Numbered from the stretch's first letter, positions 8,715 through 17,110 are shown. The stretch: DNA of 64,000 nucleotides from an uncultured Clostridia bacterium (GCA_934271235.1 CAKQQT010000008.1:59910-123909); one strand, 5' to 3'. Numbers and translations: made by a program. Notes: generated from the sequence alone by a model not told the origin.

Positions 8715-10793
8715 TCATTTACGCTTTTTCATCTGCCGGTAAAACTGCAGGACTTTCTGATAATCCTCTTCCCGGACCGGATGCGCGCTGTAGCGCGCTT
8801 CCTGATAAATGTCCTCGATCTCCGCCCGCGTTTCTGCCGGCGCGCCCTGTTTCTGCCGGCGCGCCGCCTTTTCCTCGCGTCTGCGGATAAAGTACAGCAG
8901 CGCGAGGATCGCTTGGCGCCGGTCGGCGCCGGTGATATCCCTGCGCCGCGGCCGGCCCTTCCGTCCTGCCTGCCGGCCGCGCAGCTTCCGGCGGGCCGCC
9001 CACACGGCGGCCGCTGCCAGCAGCAGGAGCAGAAGCAGCAGCGCTGCCAGCATCGGGTAATTGACTTCGGATTCCGTTGTCACCGTCTGCTGCTCCTTGT
9101 CATCTGTTTCCGGCTTTTGCTGCGGCTTTGGCGCAGTCTCCTGCTGCCCCGCGACGCGGACGCTGCCCGCGCTTTTCATCAATCCGATATACGGCGGCGT
9201 CGTTTCAAACGGCAGCCAGCCGACGCCGTCCTCATAGTATTCGGCCCAGCAGTGTGCCTGCGCCGCTGTGACAGCGATCTCCTCACCGGCTTTGACATCC
9301 TTCGTCATGTCTGCCGTGATCAGATACCCCTCTGCGAATCTGGCCGGGATCCCGTAATAGCGGAACGCCAGCGCGGCCGCGGTCGTAAAATGTTGATCGT
9401 AACCGGACTTGCGTGTCAGAAACTCTGCCGCGAAGTCCTTTTCCTCGCTGTCCGTAACGGATTCGTCGTACTGCATCCCGCTCAGCGTTTCTAAGATCGC
9501 CGCTTTGGCTTCCCCGCTGGTGCGGACTCCCGCCGCGTCCGGAAAGGTTTCGGCGACGGCGTCCCGGCATGCTTCCGGAAGCTCAAGGTCACAGCGCAGC
9601 ACATAGCCGCGGTAGTTTGATTCAGCCTCTCGGTAAGCGGTCTCTTCCGCGCTTTGGGACGCGGACAGTGCATCGAGGATCGTTCCGTAGCGGTCGATGA
9701 GATACGGCCGCGCAGTCACGGCGTAGCGCCGCGCGCTGTCACCCTCCGGACGCAGGCCGCCTCCAATCAGCTGGGTGCCCCTTGCCTCGATCTGTTCGGC
9801 TTCATACGGCAGATAGACGTATCGGCGGTTGGCGCCGGTATTGACTACGCGGATCACATTGCCGGTGTCATCCCCTTCGTCCCGCAGTCCCGCGGCTTTC
9901 TGTGCCGCGGCCAGCATAGTCTGACTGTCAAACCGTTCTTCCGAAAGCCGGTAAAATAAAGCGTTGCTCTCCGCGGCCTCCGCAGTGTCCGAGGACGCCG
10001 CGCGTTTCCAGCCGTCTTTCGTGTAGTGATCTCCGGTATAGCCGCGGAGATAATACGGCTGCGGCTCGCTCATCGTCACACGCAGCGCGGCCGCGTCCTC
10101 CGCAGCCGCATCGCTCTCTGCCGCTTCGGCAGCCGCCGCGCTGCGCTGCGCGGCCGCATCGGTCCGGAAGCTTCCGAACGTCATGCCGCTTCCGGCTCCG
10201 CCGTAACGCCAGGTTTCTATTTTGGTGTTCCAATCTTCCCGCAGCTCCGCGAGGCTCTGCTCCCCGCCGGCGGCGGCAAAGAGCCCGTCAGCCGCCGCTC
10301 CGGTCAGCAGCAGAAGGCAAAAGAACAAAAGTGCTTTTTTCTGATTTCCGGCAAATGCCCCGAGCAGCCACGCCGCCCCCGCGCATGTGAGGTAAAGGCC
10401 CGGCATCCGGGCGTCTGCGGTCGGCAGCAGGAGCTGCAGGGCGATTACCGGTATCGAAAAAACAGCAAACGTCAGGGAAAATGAGGTCCCTCCGCGGTGC
10501 AGAGCCGCGAAGAAACACCAACCGGAAAAACATGCGGCCAAAAACAGGACCGCGGCAGGCAGCCAGAAGCTGCCGGTTTCGGCATAGACCCGGTGCAGCG
10601 CCGCATCATACAGCGCGCGGTGTTCCAGATACAGATTCAGGATCCCGCCGAAACTCCCGGCATGCAAAGCTTCCCGGAGATCGCCGCAGGCGATCTCCGG
10701 AAGACTGAGGGCCCATGCGATCCCGCAAGCGGCTGCAAGAATCCCTGCCGGTGCATCTTTGATTTTAAAGGTTGTAAGTTTTTGCTGTTTCAT
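8715..10793 (-). CDS. TgpA-like membrane transglutaminase-fold protein, catalytic Cys replaced
   Basis: The 692-residue protein has about five to six N-terminal membrane helices (residues 15-175), an extracytoplasmic region, a transglutaminase-like core at about 455-545, one membrane helix near 585-610 and a basic cytoplasmic tail. This is the TgpA layout, which usually pairs with MoxR and DUF58 proteins, as it does here. In the core the usual GYC-x-HF motif reads GYDQHFTTA, so the catalytic Cys is Asp466. The His (AHCWAEYY, His514) and the later acidic region (WLPFETTP) remain. It is therefore probably not a working Cys transglutaminase or protease and may act as a scaffold. Its start overlaps the DUF58 gene by 29 bases and its stop overlaps an upstream ATG of the next gene. 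Confidence 0.85.
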   Translation of the reverse strand: MKQQKLTTFKIKDAPAGILAAACGIAWALSLPEIACGDLREALHAGSFGGILNLYLEHRALYDAALHRVYAETGSFWLPAAVLFLAACFSGWCFFAALHRGGTSFSLTFAVFSIPVIALQLLLPTADARMPGLYLTCAGAAWLLGAFAGNQKKALLFFCLLLLTGAAADGLFAAAGGEQSLAELREDWNTKIETWRYGGAGSGMTFGSFRTDAAAQRSAAAAEAAESDAAAEDAAALRVTMSEPQPYYLRGYTGDHYTKDGWKRAASSDTAEAAESNALFYRLSEERFDSQTMLAAAQKAAGLRDEGDDTGNVIRVVNTGANRRYVYLPYEAEQIEARGTQLIGGGLRPEGDSARRYAVTARPYLIDRYGTILDALSASQSAEETAYREAESNYRGYVLRCDLELPEACRDAVAETFPDAAGVRTSGEAKAAILETLSGMQYDESVTDSEEKDFAAEFLTRKSGYDQHFTTAAALAFRYYGIPARFAEGYLITADMTKDVKAGEEIAVTAAQAHCWAEYYEDGVGWLPFETTPPYIGLMKSAGSVRVAGQQETAPKPQQKPETDDKEQQTVTTESEVNYPMLAALLLLLLLLAAAAVWAARRKLRGRQAGRKGRPRRRDITGADRRQAILALLYFIRRREEKAARRQKQGAPAETRAEIEDIYQEARYSAHPVREEDYQKVLQFYRQMKKRK

Positions 10794-11880
10794 CGTCGAT
10801 TATGATCATTTGTGAAAACGACTTTTCTCCGCATTCCTGCGAAAAGCGTTCCCATATCGTTTTTCTGCGTTCTTCTAAAGTCGCGCCGAGCAATGTGCCC
10901 AGCGCCTGTATCAGATCTTCGGCCGAACGGATCTCGGCCGTTTGTATTTTTTGCGTTTCTTTGTCCCACCAGCCGACGCAATGCAGGATTCCCCGGTCTG
11001 TCAGATCTTCGGATAAGGCGATCAGACCCGCGCAGGCCCGCTCGATCGCGTTCTGCGGATCGTAGTCCGGCCGGCTGCCGGACGGCGTCGCTGCGCCTCC
11101 GCGCCCGGATGCTCCGGCGCCGAACGGTGCGGATGGATAGCTGTTTTCCAAAAGCAGCAGCAGTTTTTGTCCGACCGGCCAGCTTCCTTCGCGGACGATC
11201 CAGGTGTCGCTCCGACTGCTGAGTTTCCAGTGTATGCTGCGCAGACTGTCGCCGTTGCGGTAATCCCGCAGTTCATAGGTCTGGCTCTGATCCGGCCCGG
11301 GCCGGTCCTCCGCGTAAACGTCACTGTTCTGGTCATACTGCCGGACGATCTCCGGCAGCTGCGGCGGGATCGCCGCTTGTGGGAGCATCAGACAGGACAG
11401 TCTCTGCGCGGCCCTGTTCTGTTTTCTTCTGCCGCCGAGACGAAAGCGCAGCAGTCCGAAAAGGTCGGTCACCGCGATCTGCTCGATCTGCACTTGCAAT
11501 TTTCCCGCATGCGCGTCTTCCATCTGCACCGTCAAGTTTTTGGCTCCGCCTCCGCGTCCGGCCAGAACGCCGTCGGTCCGCACCGTCTGCTTCTCGCCGG
11601 TCAGTTGATTTTCCACCTGCATCCGCAGATACAGTTTTACCGGCAGCAGGCCGTTGTAGTTTGTATGTATCTGTAAACTAGCTTGCTTCTCCCCGCTGCG
11701 GCTTCCCCTAAGGCGGCAGTCCGTCCGCAGTTTTTTCGCGGCGGCTGCGGCCTGCACAGCCAGTATGACAGCTGCCAGAAGCGAGTCCGCGAGAATGACG
11801 CCCGCGGACTGCAGGTTTCCGGCCAGCCATAAGATCGCCAAGATCGCGATCCACAGGGTGAATAATAGTCTGTTTTTCAT
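10765..11880 (-). CDS. DUF58 family membrane protein
   Basis: The 371-residue protein has two N-terminal membrane helices (about 5-45) and then a cytoplasmic-type domain. The DUF58 signature is clear: YELRDYRNGDSLRSIHWKLS near residues 205-225. DUF58 proteins generally occur beside MoxR ATPases and TgpA-like proteins, and all three are contiguous here. The set is thought to assemble or mature exported complexes, but a precise role is not established. It starts 11 bases after the MoxR stop and overlaps the transglutaminase-fold gene. Confidence 0.85.
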   Translation of the reverse strand: MKNRLLFTLWIAILAILWLAGNLQSAGVILADSLLAAVILAVQAAAAAKKLRTDCRLRGSRSGEKQASLQIHTNYNGLLPVKLYLRMQVENQLTGEKQTVRTDGVLAGRGGGAKNLTVQMEDAHAGKLQVQIEQIAVTDLFGLLRFRLGGRRKQNRAAQRLSCLMLPQAAIPPQLPEIVRQYDQNSDVYAEDRPGPDQSQTYELRDYRNGDSLRSIHWKLSSRSDTWIVREGSWPVGQKLLLLLENSYPSAPFGAGASGRGGAATPSGSRPDYDPQNAIERACAGLIALSEDLTDRGILHCVGWWDKETQKIQTAEIRSAEDLIQALGTLLGATLEERRKTIWERFSQECGEKSFSQMIIIDDETAKTYNL

Positions 11881-11891
11881 CTTTTAAAATC

Positions 11892-12848
11892 CTATCGCAT
11901 CGGCGTTTCTTCCGCCGGAACGTTCTCCAGAATCTCCAGCAGGATCTGCCGGTCGTTTTTTTCCGCGATCTTCCCTTTGGCGCTGACGATCACGCGATGC
12001 GCGCAGACGTCCGCAAAGACCTCGCGGACATCCGCGGGGATCACATAATCCCGCCCGCGGACAAACGCGCAGGCTTTCGCCATATGGTGCAGGGCGATCA
12101 CGCCGCGCGGGCTAAGTCCCAGCGAAAGCATTTCGTGCGTGTCAGCTGCCTCCGCAAGGCGTCCCAGATAGCGCAGGATCTCCTCGCTGGCATAAACCTC
12201 TCGAACGGCCTGCTGCATAGCCAGTACTTCCTCGCGGTCCAGGATCTGCCGCATCGTGTCCAGTGGGTTTTCCGCCTGACGGTCGCGCAGGATCTCGACC
12301 AGCATATCCAGTGACGGATGTCCGATGGACAGGCGTACCAGGAACCGGTCCAGCTGAGCCTGCGGCAGCAGCTGTGTTCCGGCGGTTCCTGCCGGATTCT
12401 GCGTGGCGATGACCAGAAACGGTTTCTGCACGGGATGGCTTTTTCCGTCGACCGTCACTTGCTTTTCCTCCATAACTTCCAGAAGCGCGGCCTGCGTCTT
12501 GCTCGCGGTACGGTTGATCTCATCCGCCAGCAGCAGGCTGCACTGCAGTACCGGTCCTTCCTGATAGCGGAATTTCCCGCTTTCTCGGTCGTACATGGTA
12601 AAACCGGTGATATCCGACGGCATGATATCCGGCGTAAACTGGATCCGCCGGTAAGGCAGCCCCAGCGCTTTGCTGAACGCCAGCGCCAGTGTGGTCTTGC
12701 CGACGCCCGGCACGTCCTCCAGCAGGATATTACCCTCCGCCAGGATCGCCATCAGGATCCGTTCGATGACCGCGTCCTTGCCGCGGATGACTTTGCCGGT
12801 TTCCGTTAAGATCTCCGTGATTTTTTCGTTCATAGTTTTTGTTACCAT
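11892..12848 (-). CDS. MoxR family AAA+ ATPase
   Basis: The 318-residue protein is a MoxR-type AAA+ ATPase. Walker A is GVGKTTLA near residue 49, Walker B is LLLADEIN near residue 108, sensor 1 is IATQNP, and LSPRG matches the sensor-2 region. The ATG at 12848 overlaps the end of the DUF4430 gene. A second in-frame ATG lies at 12833; neither has a well spaced ribosome site, so translation is probably coupled. MoxR ATPases act as chaperones for cofactor or complex assembly with DUF58-type partners. Here the likely clients are the exported proteins of the same gene set (inference). Confidence 0.9.
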   Translation of the reverse strand: MVTKTMNEKITEILTETGKVIRGKDAVIERILMAILAEGNILLEDVPGVGKTTLALAFSKALGLPYRRIQFTPDIMPSDITGFTMYDRESGKFRYQEGPVLQCSLLLADEINRTASKTQAALLEVMEEKQVTVDGKSHPVQKPFLVIATQNPAGTAGTQLLPQAQLDRFLVRLSIGHPSLDMLVEILRDRQAENPLDTMRQILDREEVLAMQQAVREVYASEEILRYLGRLAEAADTHEMLSLGLSPRGVIALHHMAKACAFVRGRDYVIPADVREVFADVCAHRVIVSAKGKIAEKNDRQILLEILENVPAEETPMR

Positions 12849-14305
12849 TCCTTTCCGTAGCTGTCCAGTACGCCATAGGTCCCAGCCATTGTTTCATAGC
12901 CGCCGATGTCCTTGCCGTATGCCAGTGTAAAGCGGATGCGCACGACGTCGCCGTCCTGTACGTAGGCCTTATTAAAGCCGTAAGAGCTGTAAAGACCGTT
13001 GATCGAATACATCCATCCTGAGCCCTGGCAGAAGTCAAATTCTCCGAGATCGTCCAGGCTCTCAAAGCCGTTTTCATCGAACAGCAGCTCGTCTTTTTTG
13101 ATCTTGGACGCCAGATCGGCCGGTATTTTATAACCTTTGATCAGGTTCTTTTTGTGGATCTTGGCCAGATAAAATCCGTCATCCAGGTCGCCCGTGTAAG
13201 TATAAGTGAATCCTTCCGAGCGGAGGTATTCGTCCAGTACGTGAGAAAGTGATACGCCGGACTCCACGTCGATCTCTTTTGGCTGGATCAAGTACGGGAT
13301 CCCGATGGTCCCTGCCTCGAGACTGATGGTGATCCGTCCCTTGCCGGTCTGATAAAAGACAGTGTAGGTCTTGCGCACCGTGTACTGGTATTCATCTGTG
13401 ATCTTGATGGTGATCGTGTTGGCGCCGCTGCGCAGCTGCGTGCTGTAGGTCTGCCGGTTCATCTCACCGATATAATCTGCCGGGCTGCCGTTTACCAGCA
13501 CTTCCATGTCGCTGTAGGCAAGCGCTTTGCCGCGGTAGTTTGTCACCCAGACATCGAAATTCAGTGTCGCTTGATTGTAGATGCCGTTTTCTTTCAGATT
13601 GGTGCGGATCAGCGGCTGTTTTCCGGTCGGTGTGCTGCCTTCCGGGCGCACATAGTTGATCTTTTTGATGTATAGCTGGGTATCTCCGTCCGCATCCTTG
13701 TACTTGACTTGGATGATCGTCGTGCCCTTAGTGCTGAGCAGCGCCGCATAGGCTCCGTTGACGCTCTGCAGCAGACTGTCGCTGCCGATGCCGGTGATGT
13801 TGCGGACATAGAGGATCTGCGCCGGATCATCCAGACCGATCTCCTGCATCAGGTCGGAAACCTGAATGCTCTGCTGCACCAACGCGTCCTCCGGCAGGTC
13901 TTCATATTCCTCTTCAAATCCGGGATCATCGGTCCCGGAAGGATCCGTCTCGGGATCTTCCCGGCCAGCCTCCCCGTCCGACTCAGACGTACCTTGTCCA
14001 TCCGCCGGTTTTCGACCCGTGTCGTTCTTCTCTGCATCCTCGCCGCGCGCTTTGACCTCTGCCTGCTGCCTCTGCTCTGCTTCCTGTGTCAGCGGGTTCG
14101 ACAGATTCGTATTTTCCGCGATCGCATCCAGTTCCAGATCCGGATAGGTCGAAACTGCCGGTCGGAGCGTGTACACGTCCTCTTTCCATGTGTTTTCCGG
14201 TGCTTGCATCCGCGTGTTCAGGAAAAGTACCGCGCAGAAGACTGTCAGCAGGATCACCGATCCGAGGCCGATCAGCCAGAATCGTCTGTTTGCTTTTTTC
14301 ATCAT
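12842..14305 (-). CDS. Membrane-anchored DUF4430 protein (transcobalamin beta-domain-like)
   Basis: The 487-residue protein has one N-terminal membrane helix (about 9-30), a highly charged Glu/Asp/Gly-rich linker (about 65-140), one or two beta-sandwich regions (about 150-330) and a C-terminal DUF4430 domain at about 343-465. Its hallmarks are SGVSLSHVLDEYL, the SGWMYSINGLYSSYG block and the VQDGDVVRIRF strand. DUF4430 is the domain that forms the beta-half of vertebrate transcobalamin and intrinsic factor, and it also occurs in bacterial surface proteins with other ligands. The toroid half is encoded four genes downstream. Corrinoid binding is inferred from this pairing and the upstream B12 riboswitch, not from binding residues. 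Confidence 0.85.
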   Translation of the reverse strand: MMKKANRRFWLIGLGSVILLTVFCAVLFLNTRMQAPENTWKEDVYTLRPAVSTYPDLELDAIAENTNLSNPLTQEAEQRQQAEVKARGEDAEKNDTGRKPADGQGTSESDGEAGREDPETDPSGTDDPGFEEEYEDLPEDALVQQSIQVSDLMQEIGLDDPAQILYVRNITGIGSDSLLQSVNGAYAALLSTKGTTIIQVKYKDADGDTQLYIKKINYVRPEGSTPTGKQPLIRTNLKENGIYNQATLNFDVWVTNYRGKALAYSDMEVLVNGSPADYIGEMNRQTYSTQLRSGANTITIKITDEYQYTVRKTYTVFYQTGKGRITISLEAGTIGIPYLIQPKEIDVESGVSLSHVLDEYLRSEGFTYTYTGDLDDGFYLAKIHKKNLIKGYKIPADLASKIKKDELLFDENGFESLDDLGEFDFCQGSGWMYSINGLYSSYGFNKAYVQDGDVVRIRFTLAYGKDIGGYETMAGTYGVLDSYGKEW

Positions 14306-14327
14306 GTCTTGTTCGATTTCGTTCGAT

Positions 14328-14636
14328 TTAGTTTGTTACAATATATAAGTCTCCGGTTTCCGGGTCTTCGTAGACGCGGCCCTTGGATTCCAGCTGTGCC
14401 GCGTCGATCTCATTCTGGATCGCTTCCTGCATATCATCGACCGGTTCCAGATCCTCTTTGCTGATCTTGCTCTGCGTCAGATCGACATTCCAGCGTGTGA
14501 TGATGGCGATCATCAGGGCACAGGCAAATACCAGCATGACGTCGACAAGGTTCGCCAGATTTTCCATCGGGTTCGGCGTCGGTTTTTCAAAGCTGTGCGT
14601 TCTGCGGCTCAGCCTGCGGTTATTCGTTTTCAGCAT
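14328..14636 (-). CDS. DUF2149 family protein, partner of the MotA/ExbB-like channel
   Basis: The 102-residue protein has one membrane helix (about residues 27-45, preceded by NPMENLANLVDVMLVFACAL) and a short acidic C-terminal part ending near GDLYIVTN. The pattern fits the DUF2149 family, which is usually found next to MotA/TolQ/ExbB-type genes. The layout of one helix with a conserved Asp (VDVMLVF) resembles ExbD/TolR, so it may be the matching stator subunit (inference). It overlaps the channel gene by 17 bases, with GGAGGAG ahead of its ATG. Confidence 0.8.
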   Translation of the reverse strand: MLKTNNRRLSRRTHSFEKPTPNPMENLANLVDVMLVFACALMIAIITRWNVDLTQSKISKEDLEPVDDMQEAIQNEIDAAQLESKGRVYEDPETGDLYIVTN

Positions 14637-15276
14637 TTTGATCGATCTCCTCCAGGATGGCTTCCATAACGGTTTCCAGTTCTGTCATATAGTTTCCGTA
14701 CCAGTGTTTGCGTCTGCCGGAGATCACGACGGCCGCGCTGGCTGCCAGCAGTCCGGCGATCGTCGTGTCAAAAGCGATGCCGACCGATGAGGCAAGCGCC
14801 GCGGTATCTCCGTTTCCCAGCGCTGTGATGCCGGGGCCGAGCGGGATCAGCGTTCCCAACAAACCGAAAGACGGCCCGAGTTTGGCGATGGTATCCGTGA
14901 TCTGCACCTGACGGTTATAGTAGTCTTCTTCGGAAGCGACCGCTTTTTCGGCGATCGCGGTCACTGTCGCGCTGTGGTGAAAAAGCTCCGGTGCGTCCAG
15001 TACCCGGTAGATCGCGTTCTTCTGTCTGCCCAGCAGACCGCTGGCTGCCACGGTTTCCTTGATCGCCGCGGTCCCTCCGGTTTGCGCGCTGCTGTGGATC
15101 TCTTTGATCAATTCGGTCACCTTCAGTTTATGGGTCCGTCTGACCTTAAACCACTCGACCAGTACGTCACCGATCTGCCATAAAGCAGCGACCATCAAAA
15201 GTGCGAGTACGATCAGGCACGGCGTGAGCATCGCCTGTCCGATGGTATGTAATACATCCGCCAAAATTTTCTGCAT
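14620..15276 (-). CDS. MotA/TolQ/ExbB proton channel family protein
   Basis: The 218-residue protein has an N-terminal membrane helix (about 16-38) and two more helices at about 130-155 and 165-190. It shows the family signature KLGPSFGLLGTLIPLGPG and the helix GIAFDTTIAGLLAA. Proteins of this family use ion flow to drive work across the membrane or envelope (ExbB with TonB, TolQ, MotA). There is no TonB or outer-membrane receptor in this window and the organism appears monoderm, so the driven partner is unknown; the DUF4430 anchor next door is a candidate. AGGAG lies 9 bases ahead of the ATG. Confidence 0.88.
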   Translation of the reverse strand: MQKILADVLHTIGQAMLTPCLIVLALLMVAALWQIGDVLVEWFKVRRTHKLKVTELIKEIHSSAQTGGTAAIKETVAASGLLGRQKNAIYRVLDAPELFHHSATVTAIAEKAVASEEDYYNRQVQITDTIAKLGPSFGLLGTLIPLGPGITALGNGDTAALASSVGIAFDTTIAGLLAASAAVVISGRRKHWYGNYMTELETVMEAILEEIDQNAENE

Positions 15277-15387
15277 CTGTGTTTTCTCCTATTTTCTTCT
15301 ATTTCGTATTTCGTTTTTTCGGTTCTAACTTTCGCGCGCGGCCGCATCCGGGGCTTCCCATACGCAGCTCCTGCATGGCAGTATCGG

Positions 15388-16443
15388 CTATTTTGCCGCG
15401 GCGCTCTTTACGCTCGACCACTTGCTGTAAAATTTCGTTCCGTTTACCATGGCATATGCACGTACTTTGTAATATCGTTTCGTGCCGCTCTTCAGTCCGC
15501 TGTCCACGTAAGAAAGCTTGCCGGTCGTGCGGATGCGTTTATAGGTTCCCGCTTTTTTCGCGGAGGCGTAGACCTGATAACCCTTTGGCTTGAAGGTCTT
15601 CGGCTTTTTCCAGCTGACGGTCACCGCGTTTTTCTTGGCGCCGGTCTGCACGGTAAGGCGCGAGGAAGTCACGTTGATCACGCGTTTCGCGTAATTGAGC
15701 CGTGCGCTGCTGGTCACGATAAAGGTCCCCATTTTGCTGGTCGTGAATCTGCAGCGGAATCTTCCGACCTGTCCGCCGAACTTGGATTCCACATTATAAA
15801 GCTTGCCCCGGCTGTTCAGTCGTCCGACCGCGAGGCCGCCCGGCATCTGCCGGATGGACAGCGTCAATTCCACGGTGTTGTATCCCAGATCAGTGATCTT
15901 CTTGCCGCCGGAAAGGAAATACGCTTTGCAGGCATAGGCGTCTTCGCCGTAGATGGCTTTTTCTTTTTCGCTGAGTTCGATCTTTTCCAGCACCAGCTTG
16001 ATGTCCTTGCCTTTCCCTTTTTTGACCAGATAACGCATCAAGTCGTTGTCAAGACAATAGTTGCCCAGTACCGTTTCGACTTCTACCGGTACGTCGGTCT
16101 GTTGATAGGCGTCTTTGAGCAGTTTCTTGTTGATGCCAATCTCCGTATAGGTGTCCAGCATATTTCCCCAGATGCTCCAGCGCAGGCCGCCGAACCCATA
16201 TTCGCCTTCCTGCCAGATCAGATATTCCATTTCTTCCGAACCGAGTGATGCGATCAGCTCTTCCCGTTGTTTGTTCTCGTTATAGCGAGAGTCGATCTCG
16301 CTGACGATCGTACCGTTATCATTCACGTTCGGCTCGGATGTCTCCGCTGTTTCCGCACCATAAACCGGCACGGCCGTAAATGCCGTGCTGATGCAAAGTG
16401 CCATCCCAAGCAGAATGGCGATCCCTCTTTTTTTTCTTTTCAT
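15388..16443 (-). CDS. Secreted Fn3-domain surface protein, paralogue of the 4539-5591 gene
   Basis: The ATG at 16443 is preferred because it is preceded by AGAGGAG and opens a normal signal peptide (residues 1-30, cut near VYG-AET). The protein is then 351 residues. A central beta-rich region matches the Fn3 protein at the other end of the set (KEKAIYGEDA, FTTSKMGTF). Residues about 262-351 form an Fn3 domain ending YYKVRAY..FYSKWSSVKSAAAK. A stem-loop with a T-run lies just upstream (16473-16555), so expression may depend on read-through from the riboswitch promoter. The function is unknown. Confidence 0.82.
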   Translation of the reverse strand: MKRKKRGIAILLGMALCISTAFTAVPVYGAETAETSEPNVNDNGTIVSEIDSRYNENKQREELIASLGSEEMEYLIWQEGEYGFGGLRWSIWGNMLDTYTEIGINKKLLKDAYQQTDVPVEVETVLGNYCLDNDLMRYLVKKGKGKDIKLVLEKIELSEKEKAIYGEDAYACKAYFLSGGKKITDLGYNTVELTLSIRQMPGGLAVGRLNSRGKLYNVESKFGGQVGRFRCRFTTSKMGTFIVTSSARLNYAKRVINVTSSRLTVQTGAKKNAVTVSWKKPKTFKPKGYQVYASAKKAGTYKRIRTTGKLSYVDSGLKSGTKRYYKVRAYAMVNGTKFYSKWSSVKSAAAK

Positions 16444-16472
16444 GTTTCTTCTCCTCTTTTTCGCCGCACTGC

Positions 16473-16555
16473 AAAAAAAGAGGCCCCGCATACCACAGTC
16501 AGCTCCGCCGCATTTTGGGTACGGCGTTATGCTTCTGCGTCTTATGCGGAACCTC
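16473..16555 (-). terminator. Stem-loop plus T-run inside the riboswitch-led gene set
   Basis: On the minus strand a 13-pair stem (arms 16543-16555 and 16480-16492, two G-U pairs) closes a loop of about 50 bases that itself can form a CGCCG/CGGCG hairpin. Seven T residues follow (16473-16479). Only 30 bases separate it from the next gene and no promoter fits there. It is therefore either the end of the short leader transcript or an attenuator with read-through. Confidence 0.65.
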
Positions 16556-16605
16556 CGGTTTTTCGGTCAGTTCTGAAATGGTGCGACACTGTTTCTATTA
16601 TGTTT

Positions 16606-16767
16606 TTACAATTTGATGCTTTTTTTGATCTCTTCCACTCGCGTCGGAATACCGTCCGTGACAATGACCCGAACTTCGCCGAAATCCATCCTGCGGATGA
16701 TCGACAGAAGTTTCGCTTCTTTGTCCGTCAGTTTCAATTCCGAACTCTTTTGAAAACTGTCGCCCAA
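16606..16767 (-). CDS. YezD-like (DUF2292) small protein, TTG start
   Basis: The frame is open further upstream but would overlap the preceding gene by 77 bases. A TTG at 16767 has AAGGAG six bases ahead of it and gives a 53-residue protein. Its sequence, with LTDKEAKLLSIIRRM and FGEVRVIVTDGIPTRVEE, has the short basic-then-acidic fold pattern of the YezD/DUF2292 family of small proteins, whose function is not established. It is the second gene after the B12 riboswitch. Confidence 0.65.
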   Translation of the reverse strand: MGDSFQKSSELKLTDKEAKLLSIIRRMDFGEVRVIVTDGIPTRVEEIKKSIKL

Positions 16768-16828
16768 TGCTTTCTCCTTCTTTGCTGTCTTATTTTCTTG
16801 ATCTGTTTTAACGATTTCTTTTCTCAGC

Positions 16829-17110
16829 TTAATAAATGCAGTACGCCGGATACGTTTCTCCGATGTAGACCCAGACGTTTTCGCCCATCTCGATGTGCTT
16901 GTCAAAAAGCAGATCGGGGATGAAAAGCTTCAGGGCCGAGCGTCTCTTTCCTTTGAGCACAACGCCCTCTGCGATCGGGTTCTCGCGAAAATCCAGGATC
17001 TCCTGTTTGAGGTTCGCGATCCCCACTTCTTTACCGAAATTATCTGCAAATTCTTCCAGATCCGCATAAACAATGTGGTCCGGATCTTCAAACCAACCAA
17101 CACGCATCAT
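16829..17110 (-). CDS. Hypothetical 93-residue protein, first gene after the B12 riboswitch
   Basis: I do not recognise this protein. It is 93 residues, acidic in its N-terminal third (EDPDHIVYADLEEFADNFG), has no signal peptide or membrane helix, and ends in an aromatic stretch (YIGETYPAYCIY). AAAGGAGG lies well placed before ATGATG. As the first gene behind a cobalamin riboswitch it is likely to be tightly B12-controlled. It is followed 61 bases later by the YezD-like gene, so the two may work together. Confidence 0.75.
   Translation of the reverse strand: MMRVGWFEDPDHIVYADLEEFADNFGKEVGIANLKQEILDFRENPIAEGVVLKGKRRSALKLFIPDLLFDKHIEMGENVWVYIGETYPAYCIY

Noticed and set aside
14328..14636. Calling the DUF2149 gene exbD
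   Set aside because: The size and single helix are alike, but the sequence pattern fits DUF2149 better, so no gene symbol is given.
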